Assembly: GCA_021733835.1 (NCBI GenBank)
Contig: JAIPKD010000026.1
Location: forward strand, 1-39,873
Direction of reading: 5' to 3'
DNA length: 39,873 nt
DNA from: Verrucomicrobiota bacterium
GTDB lineage: Bacteria; Verrucomicrobiota; Verrucomicrobiia; Limisphaerales; JAIPKD01
A model generated the notes under the pieces. That model saw only the letters and a program-made list of their open reading frames with translations. It did no database searches and had not been told where the DNA came from. Each line of letters starts with the position of its first letter. Position 1 is the first letter of the stretch. This document shows, piece after piece, positions 34,010 to 39,873 of the stretch. The position numbers and the translations under genes were made by a program.

Positions 34010-34082
34010 TTCATAACTCTGCGCGCTCTGCGCCTCTAGCGAGTCATCGAGCGGGCGAGAGATATAAAATCCTCAATCCACC

Positions 34083-34274
34083 TTAACAGCTCAACACTTG
34101 CAAGAACGACATCCCCAGGAACTTAGCTAGAACTGAATGACCCTGCAGCATAAGCTGCCATCGACGATATTCTGCTTGCTTAGTTTTCCACAGCGCTATA
34201 CCCTCTCGAATACGTTTTAAATACGATTTCCGGCGTTCAGTAAAAATACAGGCGTAAGATATCGAACCAATTTT
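34083..34274 (-). other. Possible remnant coding frame
   Basis: A 63-codon minus-strand frame bounded by stops and lacking an early ATG, GTG or TTG. It encodes a protein-like sequence containing RRKSYLKRIREGIALWKTK and RWQLMLQGHSVLAKFLGMSF. The frame may be the 3' remnant of a decayed gene. I do not recognise it, and chance is possible. Confidence 0.2.
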
Positions 34275-34289
34275 TTAGGAGCACTGAAT

Positions 34290-35594
34290 ATGGATAATGA
34301 CAAATCAAAAGGTAAGGATTATTCGAATGCACATCGGCTTATACCACAAGGTGAAGTATTTGCTTTTATACTTCTAACGAGCTGCTTCCTCTGGTGGGGT
34401 ATCGCCAATAACATGACCGACCCCCTGGTAAAGGTATTCGAGGAGATTTTCCAGGGATTAAGCACATTCCAATCTTCATTAGTGCAATTCGCGTTCTACG
34501 GCGGATACTTTTGCTTGGCAATACCCGGCGCTATTATCGCCCGTAAATTCTCGTATAAGACCGGTGTGCTCGTGGGACTCGGACTTTACGCTTTCGGCTG
34601 TTTTCTCCTATTCCCCGCCAGCCTGATCCGTGAATTCATCTTCTTCCTCATAGCATACTATGTATTAGCCTCAGGACTTTCGATCCTCGAGACCAACGCG
34701 AATCCATACGTCCTTTCTCTAGGCTCGGAAGAAACATCGACACAAAGACTGAACCTGGCACAGGCGTTCAATCCGATCGGCTCGGTAATCGGCATCCTCC
34801 TCTGTCGGGGACTTATCATGGCCAAGCTGCCGACCGAGAATAACAAAATATCGATACCGGACTCCAAACAAGCTGAAGCCCTGGCCATAGTCATTTTTCC
34901 ATACATAGCAGTCGCCGTCGTTTTACTGATCGTCTGGCTCCTTATACTGTTTACAAAAATGCCGCGCGTCTCAGAACCGGATAAAAAAGTACACTTCGGT
35001 TCAACATTCAAACGCCTCTCGAAAAACCCGAACTACGTATTCGCCGTCATCGCGCAGTTTTTCTATGTCGGCGTTCAAATAACCACATGGACGTACACGA
35101 ACTACTATATCCCCGACGAGCTGGGTGTTCCGCAGGAGGTGGCGCTCAAATACCACACGGGCGCGCTGATACTGTTTTTCATCTCGCGGTTCATCGCCAC
35201 ATGGCTGATGTCCTACATTAAAGAGCATAAACTGCTCATGTATGCGGGGATACTGGCCGCCATACTCACATGCAACGTGATCTTTATCGGCGGTTACGTA
35301 GGCGTTTATTCATTGGTGGGAATTTCAGGATGCATGTCATTGATGTTCCCGACCATATTCGGTCTCGGCAGCCGTGGCCTCGGACACGACAAGAAGGTCG
35401 GCGGCTCCGGACTGATAATGGCCATTGTCGGCGGCGCGATATTGACTCCCCTTCAAGGCGCAATCATCGACTGGTCAAACGTGAATATTTCATACTTCGT
35501 CCCGTTTGCTTCGTTCCTAGTAATTATCGGTTACGCGATATATGCGGGGACTTACAAGCCGGAAGTGACGGATAACTCGGCGGCGAAAGTCTAA
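34290..35594 (+). CDS. FHS-family sugar:H+ symporter (FucP-like MFS)
   Basis: An inner-membrane sugar permease of 434 residues with about 12 transmembrane helices. The N-terminal segment FILLTSCFLWWGIANNMTDPL and the block YYVLASGLSILETNANPYV with LNLAQAFNPIGSVIG are hallmarks of the FucP (fucose/glucose/galactose-H+ symporter) family of MFS transporters. The substrate is probably a hexose or deoxyhexose, and fucose is only one candidate. AGGAG precedes the ATG by 8 bases. The next gene, a Gfo/Idh/MocA oxidoreductase, starts 27 bp downstream, so the two are probably co-transcribed and act on the same sugar. Confidence 0.93.
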   Translation: MDNDKSKGKDYSNAHRLIPQGEVFAFILLTSCFLWWGIANNMTDPLVKVFEEIFQGLSTFQSSLVQFAFYGGYFCLAIPGAIIARKFSYKTGVLVGLGLYAFGCFLLFPASLIREFIFFLIAYYVLASGLSILETNANPYVLSLGSEETSTQRLNLAQAFNPIGSVIGILLCRGLIMAKLPTENNKISIPDSKQAEALAIVIFPYIAVAVVLLIVWLLILFTKMPRVSEPDKKVHFGSTFKRLSKNPNYVFAVIAQFFYVGVQITTWTYTNYYIPDELGVPQEVALKYHTGALILFFISRFIATWLMSYIKEHKLLMYAGILAAILTCNVIFIGGYVGVYSLVGISGCMSLMFPTIFGLGSRGLGHDKKVGGSGLIMAIVGGAILTPLQGAIIDWSNVNISYFVPFASFLVIIGYAIYAGTYKPEVTDNSAAKV

Positions 35595-35621
35595 TTTGCA
35601 AATAATCCAACCAAGCAAATC

Positions 35622-37121
35622 ATGAAAACCTCTCGACGACAATTCATCGGAACTACGGCCGCGGCCGCCGCGGCGGCGTCCATCGCGCCGCAGCACCTGA
35701 TGGGTGGTAACAACCAAGTATCACCAAATGAAAAGATCAACATCGGCTTTGTCGGTTGCGGCACCCAAGGGCTCCGGCAACTGATGGATGCACTCAAGAA
35801 GCCCGATGTGAATATAGCCGCCGTTTGTGATCCCAACCGGAAAAGCGACGATTACCCACAATGGGGCCCCGACGAACTGAACGGGAAAATCCGCGACTTC
35901 ATCGGCGATCCCGACTGGGCACAAAACGCGCGCGGCGGACTCTGCGGGCGCGAAGTCGGACGCGAAGTGGTCAACCGTCACTACGCCGGACAAAAACGCT
36001 CCGGCGAATACCGAGACTGCCGGGCCTACGAGGATTTCCGGGAAATGCTCGACAAGGAGAAAGACCTGGACGCGGTGTACATCATGACCCCGGAGCACCT
36101 GCACGGTACGATAGCCGTCCACGCCATGCGCATGGGCAAGCACACAATCACTCACAAGCCCATGGCAAACGTGCTGTACGAAGCCAGGTTGGCGCGCGAC
36201 ACGGCGCGCGAGAGCGGCGTCGCCACTCACCTGTTCTGCGCTGCAGGCCAGGACAGCACTCCCCTGCTCTGCGAATGGATATGGAACGGCGCCATCGGCC
36301 CGGTTCGCGAAGTGCACAACTGGTCCACACGCCCCTTCTGGCCGCAGGGCATGACCGAGCGACCGAATGAGACATCGCCGATCCCGGACGGCCTGAATTG
36401 GGAGCTCTGGCTCGGACCGGTTCCACATCGTCCGTACAATTCGGCTTATACGCATGCAGTGTTCCGCGGGTGGTACGACTTCGGCACAGGCGCGCTGGGC
36501 GATATGGGACATTACAGTTTCCACCAGATATTTCGTATCCTCAAACTCAGCTACCCGGAGAGCGTTGAAGCTGGACGCAGCCGATACTGGTCTATTAAAA
36601 ACTTCCTCTGGCGCAAGGAAGTAAACCTCGTTTCATATCCGCGCGCATCAACGATCAAGTGGGAATTCCCCGCACGCAAAGACATGCCGCCCGTAGCGTT
36701 ATACTGGTACGACGGCGGCCTGCGTCCGCCCATCCCCAAAGAGCTGGAAACCGACGGTAAATCGATGCCGGAAGAAGGTATGCTGTTCGTCGGCGACAAA
36801 GGGAAAATTCTGGCCGACTTCACCGGCGCGAATCCACGGCTGATCCCCGAATCACGAATGCGTGATTTCAAACAACCGCCAAAAACGCTGCCGCGTCCGG
36901 CCGGAGAGCTCGACCAATGGCTGCGCGCGTGTCGAGGCGGAAAACCCTCGAACGCCTGCTTCGAAAGCGCTCACCCGTTCGCGGAGACGATCCTATTAGG
37001 TACCGTCGCATTACGCGCGGAACAGAAGTTATACTGGGACGCAGCCAAGATGAAGTTCAAGAATGCGCCTGAGGCCGATAAATGGCTCAGACGCGAATAC
37101 CGTTCGGGATGGGAATTATAA
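35622..37121 (+). CDS. Gfo/Idh/MocA family oxidoreductase with Tat signal
   Basis: A 499-residue NAD(P)-dependent sugar or inositol oxidoreductase type. It begins with a Tat leader (SRRQFIG, then an alanine-rich stretch ending near SIAPQHLMGG), so it should be exported folded. The Rossmann domain starts INIGFVGCGTQGLRQL. DAVYIMTPEHLHGTIAVHA and MGKHTITHKPMA hold the usual catalytic-lysine segment, here HKP rather than the more common EKP. The C-terminal alpha/beta domain includes GTGALGDMGHYSFHQIF. PVC bacteria carry many such Tat-type members; some act on glycans. Its co-transcription with the FHS transporter links it to sugar use. It is followed by a strong terminator. Confidence 0.9.
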   Translation: MKTSRRQFIGTTAAAAAAASIAPQHLMGGNNQVSPNEKINIGFVGCGTQGLRQLMDALKKPDVNIAAVCDPNRKSDDYPQWGPDELNGKIRDFIGDPDWAQNARGGLCGREVGREVVNRHYAGQKRSGEYRDCRAYEDFREMLDKEKDLDAVYIMTPEHLHGTIAVHAMRMGKHTITHKPMANVLYEARLARDTARESGVATHLFCAAGQDSTPLLCEWIWNGAIGPVREVHNWSTRPFWPQGMTERPNETSPIPDGLNWELWLGPVPHRPYNSAYTHAVFRGWYDFGTGALGDMGHYSFHQIFRILKLSYPESVEAGRSRYWSIKNFLWRKEVNLVSYPRASTIKWEFPARKDMPPVALYWYDGGLRPPIPKELETDGKSMPEEGMLFVGDKGKILADFTGANPRLIPESRMRDFKQPPKTLPRPAGELDQWLRACRGGKPSNACFESAHPFAETILLGTVALRAEQKLYWDAAKMKFKNAPEADKWLRREYRSGWEL

Positions 37122-37167
37122 GCGGTCAGCGTCCTTTATGTAAGATTCCAAATTCCCCAAAAACCAA

Positions 37168-37204
37168 ACCGCCCGCGCCGGTCTTAAGCCGTTGAGCGGG
37201 CGGT
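37168..37204. terminator. 9-bp GC-rich inverted repeat after the oxidoreductase gene
   Basis: ACCGCCCGC (37168-37176) pairs with GCGGGCGGT (37196-37204) around a 19-nt loop. There is no T-run, so it is a weak terminator candidate on its own. It precedes the stronger hairpin at 37223. Confidence 0.4.
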
Positions 37205-37222
37205 ATGTGTATTAAGGTTTAT

Positions 37223-37252
37223 GCGCACCCCTCCGAGGAGGGGCGCTTTTTT
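37223..37252 (+). terminator. Intrinsic terminator after the FHS/Gfo-Idh-MocA unit
   Basis: CCCCTCC (37228-37234) pairs with GGAGGGG (37237-37243), extended by GCG/CGC on the outside, and is followed by six T (37247-37252). It lies 100 bp after the oxidoreductase stop and should end that transcript. Confidence 0.9.
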
Positions 37253-37294
37253 AGTCTTCTCCCGCGAGGAGAGCTGCGATTAATAAAATCCGGA

Positions 37295-38545
37295 TTACTC
37301 ACGTATTTTATAAGCCAATAGCCGTCCCTGATCCCGCAGGTAAAGGCGTCCGTTGGCTATCACCGGGTGCGGCCAGCTGTTTTTATCGCTTCTGCCGATC
37401 TGATCAAACCGTCCGCGCTCGGTGAAACCGTCGGGAGTCGCCTTAAGCAACACGACCGTACCTTCATTCGCCTCGGCGCGGAGGATCAGGTGCCCGGGGA
37501 ATCCGGCGATCGAGCCTTTACGCTGCTGTCTACGTTCATTCCACATGGCCTCGCCCGTCTCCAAATCCTGGCAAACCCAGCCCTCGGTATCCGAGTGCCC
37601 ATAGATATAACCGTCCATTAACACCACACCGCCATGATGATTAACGATTAATTTATTGGCATAAACCTCTTCGACGGCGAAATCGGTGCCGTTTCTGGTA
37701 ACCTTGAACAGGTTGCAACCGGCACCATAGCCTGATGTGACGTAAATAAAGGGCGGCTTGACCACCGGCGTGGGTATCACCGCCGTCTTCCCTTTACGCG
37801 CCGCGCGCCATAATTCAAAGCCGCTCGCCGGGTCCACGCCGACAACACTTTCCGGCGTAAGCTGCACATACTGACGCAGCTCTCCGAACGTAGCGATGAC
37901 TATTGATGAATAGCCGGCTTCGTCGGTAAGCCCCTCCGTTCTCCAGAGGACTTCTCCCGTTTGTTTGTTCAGCGCGGCAATCGCGCCTTCACCGCCACCC
38001 GGCGTACACACGAGTCTCTCACCATCTACCAACGGCGACTCGGCGAATCCCCACTCGGGCCTTTTTCCACCCAAATCATCCACCAAGTGCACGCGCCAGA
38101 CCTCTTCTCCGTCCTCAGCCTCCACGCATACAAGCTCTCCGTAATGACTTAACGCGTATACTCGTTCGCCGTCAACGGTCGGGGTGCTCCGCGGCCCGGC
38201 AAAATCCCCCCAGCCCGGGGCGCCTGCCCGGCCGACCTGCTTCTCCCAAATTATCTCGCCGTCCTCTTCATTAAGCGCAAAAAGGAACGAGCCTGACTCG
38301 CGCTCGCCCATTGTGTAGATGCGTCCATTCGCTACAGCGACACCTGAATAACCGCCGCCGATACCGGTGATATTAAAGACAACCTCCGGGCCGCCCGCCG
38401 GCCATTCCGTCATCAAGTTTTGATCGCTGGAAACCCCGTCGCGATCAGGCCCACGCCACTCCGGCCAGTCGAATTGACCGCCTAACACTGAACTCGCAGC
38501 AAAGACTATCGCTGCTCCTGAAATTAAATTTGCTATTCTAAACAT
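37295..38545 (-). CDS. PQQ-like beta-propeller repeat protein (BamB-like)
   Basis: A secreted 416-residue protein. The signal peptide MFRIANLISGAAIVFAASSVLGG follows ATG 38545, which is chosen because GGAG lies 8 bases upstream; an upstream start at 38581 would add 12 residues and spoil the leader. FDWPEWRGPDRDGVS is the typical opening of PVC PQQ-propeller proteins. Repeated blades such as GRIYTMGERESGSFLFALN, GEIIWEKQVG, ERVYALSHYGELVCVEAED and GEVLWRTEGL are visible. It lacks clear quinoprotein dehydrogenase catalytic residues, so a binding or scaffolding role is more likely than an enzyme. It lies on the opposite strand to the transporter unit. Confidence 0.9.
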   Translation of the reverse strand: MFRIANLISGAAIVFAASSVLGGQFDWPEWRGPDRDGVSSDQNLMTEWPAGGPEVVFNITGIGGGYSGVAVANGRIYTMGERESGSFLFALNEEDGEIIWEKQVGRAGAPGWGDFAGPRSTPTVDGERVYALSHYGELVCVEAEDGEEVWRVHLVDDLGGKRPEWGFAESPLVDGERLVCTPGGGEGAIAALNKQTGEVLWRTEGLTDEAGYSSIVIATFGELRQYVQLTPESVVGVDPASGFELWRAARKGKTAVIPTPVVKPPFIYVTSGYGAGCNLFKVTRNGTDFAVEEVYANKLIVNHHGGVVLMDGYIYGHSDTEGWVCQDLETGEAMWNERRQQRKGSIAGFPGHLILRAEANEGTVVLLKATPDGFTERGRFDQIGRSDKNSWPHPVIANGRLYLRDQGRLLAYKIRE

Positions 38546-38636
38546 GTTTAAACTCCGCGTTTTTTCTTCTTTAATCGGCACCGATTGTTTATTGAATTAC
38601 GAAATAATATGCAATCAAATTCGATGCGGAAATCGA

Positions 38637-39873
38637 TCAGCCCCCGGGAGGAATCTGATCGACACGTAAACGGTAGAACTCGCCTTGTGCCGATTCGATC
38701 CGGTTCGTTATAGAAACCACCGCTCCCCCTCCCGGTGTGAGTTCGTTACCATCAATAATTAACTCATCCAATAATTGAAATGGGCCGTTCACCTTCAAGC
38801 TCGATTCAACACGGTAAACACGTCCTGTAGCAGCGCGCCAAGACATCTCGATTATCTCGCCATCCTGTTCTACGTACATTTCGAGTAGCGATTCAGGGTC
38901 ATCCGGATTCGTCCCCGCAACGGCCTCTTCGTACGATGTCATGCCGTCACCGTCCGGATCGTGATCGAGCTTAGCCCTAATTCCCCGGATAACCGAAATG
39001 CCGTTGTCGGCGGACATCCCGGCGCCGAAGAATCCCGAATCGAGTCTCCTGGATTGTTCGGAAATATTGGTTTTAACGGTATCCAGTCCTACTACCGCCG
39101 CCACACAAACCTCGTCGCCGGGCGCGGGATTCCCCAAGACGCCCAACGGTATGGAAACCTCGATAAAATCCGCGTTCTCCTCGTTCGGCACAATCGATGT
39201 TTGCGGTGATTGATTGAATTGTTGGAGTCTCGCTCCCGCAATTGGGTCGAGTGTAGGATTCAAATGAAACACACCTTGCCCCGTATTAATTGAAGCGCCG
39301 CGCGAATCAAAATCGCGGTAAGTACCATCGGCCGTCTCATCGCCGAGGATACAACCGACCATAGGCATGAAATTCGTGAATACCAGGTGCTCAAGGAAAT
39401 CCAATCCATCCGCACCCTGGCCCTCCGGATCAATCACATCGTTACCCAGCCCTTCAAGTGAACACACCTCGTTGGGCGCCTCGGCGCCGATAAACAAAAA
39501 CAGTGTTTGTCCGGGAAAGATCGATACGTTCTTGATGCCTACAAAGAACTCATATTGGTCGTAATTGAAGTAATACTCGCCCGGATTCGAGCTCTCACCT
39601 GATATGGCGGGTATACCGGGGCCGGCAAAATCAAACATCTGCCCCGCAATATTTCCGTCACCGTCATCGGCCGGTGTCGATTCCACCTCGGGCGTATGCC
39701 GCACGGCGTAGGCAACAGCGTCATCATGCGGCGCTATACACACGGTTGTTTCGTCGAAAACTTCGCCGTCCTCGCCGAGCGCCCGAATTCTTGTCACATC
39801 ACCGTTCACCGTAACTTTCAGGCAATTATATCGGCTTTGAAACCGCACCGACGCCGGATCGCGTTCGGACATC
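38637..39873 (-). CDS. Secreted protein, C-terminal part, cut by the right window edge
   Basis: The frame is open to the right edge, so the true N-terminus lies outside the window; 411 residues are visible. An unidentified beta-rich region (about 1-290) is followed by the calcium-type segment DHDPDGDGMTSYEEAVAG, a thrombospondin-3 or EF-hand-like linker. The C-terminal domain WRAATGRVYRVESSLKV to EFYRLRV is a small beta-domain often seen at the ends of secreted Verrucomicrobia proteins. It is probably an extracellular or cell-surface protein. I do not recognise the main domain. Confidence 0.75.
   Translation of the reverse strand, partial: MSERDPASVRFQSRYNCLKVTVNGDVTRIRALGEDGEVFDETTVCIAPHDDAVAYAVRHTPEVESTPADDGDGNIAGQMFDFAGPGIPAISGESSNPGEYYFNYDQYEFFVGIKNVSIFPGQTLFLFIGAEAPNEVCSLEGLGNDVIDPEGQGADGLDFLEHLVFTNFMPMVGCILGDETADGTYRDFDSRGASINTGQGVFHLNPTLDPIAGARLQQFNQSPQTSIVPNEENADFIEVSIPLGVLGNPAPGDEVCVAAVVGLDTVKTNISEQSRRLDSGFFGAGMSADNGISVIRGIRAKLDHDPDGDGMTSYEEAVAGTNPDDPESLLEMYVEQDGEIIEMSWRAATGRVYRVESSLKVNGPFQLLDELIIDGNELTPGGGAVVSITNRIESAQGEFYRLRVDQIPPGG

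Larger units (their letters stand above)
33631..34289. other. 659-bp intergenic region with a perfect hairpin
   Basis: No confident gene. It contains an AT-rich start (33660-33770), direct AATTAAG repeats near 33820-33840, the perfect 15-bp hairpin (33977-34009), a motif CTGCGC-CTCTGCGCCTCTAG-like at about 34019-34040, and a 63-codon minus-strand frame without an early start (34083-34274). The last 20 bp hold the SD for the transporter. Confidence 0.6.

Overview
The window looks like a chromosomal segment of an uncultured-type member of the PVC superphylum, most likely Verrucomicrobiota, Kiritimatiellota or Lentisphaerota. The evidence is tandem PulG-like prepilins that end in an H-x9-DG motif, Tat-exported Gfo/Idh/MocA enzymes, a BatD/BatE-type fusion, many secreted glycoside hydrolases and moderate GC. 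This is inference from gene families; no rRNA gene is present.

Layout. 1-330 is the 5' part of an unrecognised minus-strand gene. 331-789 is an AT-rich gap with hairpins. 790-3487 holds a zinc-ribbon Ser/Thr kinase, an NAPE-PLD-like metallo-beta-lactamase hydrolase and a gamma-carbonic-anhydrase-like protein. 3488-4364 is a repeat-rich gap with four ~30-nt palindromes in two orientations and hexamer tandem repeats. 4365-6244 holds two tandem paralogous prepilins separated by a terminator. 6410-10812 (minus) holds a sialate O-acetylesterase, a BatD/TPR/SH3 membrane protein and tRNA-Gly(CCC). 10972-13312 holds a GT2 glycosyltransferase (+) and lysyl-tRNA synthetase (-).

13523-21636 is a minus-strand polysaccharide-degradation block: a secreted right-handed beta-helix protein (GH141-like), a 59-residue zinc-ribbon protein, a GH51 arabinofuranosidase, and a large fusion of a calcineurin-like phosphoesterase with a GH50 agarase-like domain. 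21885-24860 is a plus-strand run of queE, a class III aminotransferase and rsmA. 25089-27587 is the minus-strand cluster pgk-tpiA-secG, followed at 27919-29634 by lnt. Then come an orphan NarL/LuxR-type response regulator with a near-consensus promoter, a SAM hydroxide adenosyltransferase, an octaheme HAO-family cytochrome c and a VOC protein. 33631-34289 is a gap with a perfect 15-bp hairpin. The right end carries a fucose-type (FHS) sugar transporter with a Tat-type Gfo/Idh/MocA oxidoreductase and a strong terminator, a PQQ/BamB-like beta-propeller protein, and the C-terminal part of a secreted protein cut by the window edge.

Functionally, the window mixes housekeeping (glycolysis, lipoprotein acylation, Sec, translation) with secreted carbohydrate catabolism. 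The acetylesterase, GH50, GH51 and beta-helix enzymes could strip complex, possibly algal or mucin-like, polysaccharide, and the FHS transporter with its partner oxidoreductase could import and oxidise the sugars. The HAO-family cytochrome suggests periplasmic nitrogen-oxide chemistry. No clearly new multi-gene system is proven. The best candidates for a second look are the phosphoesterase-GH50 fusion block with its zinc-ribbon microprotein, the orphan octaheme cytochrome, the tRNA-Gly leader on batD, and the palindrome cluster.
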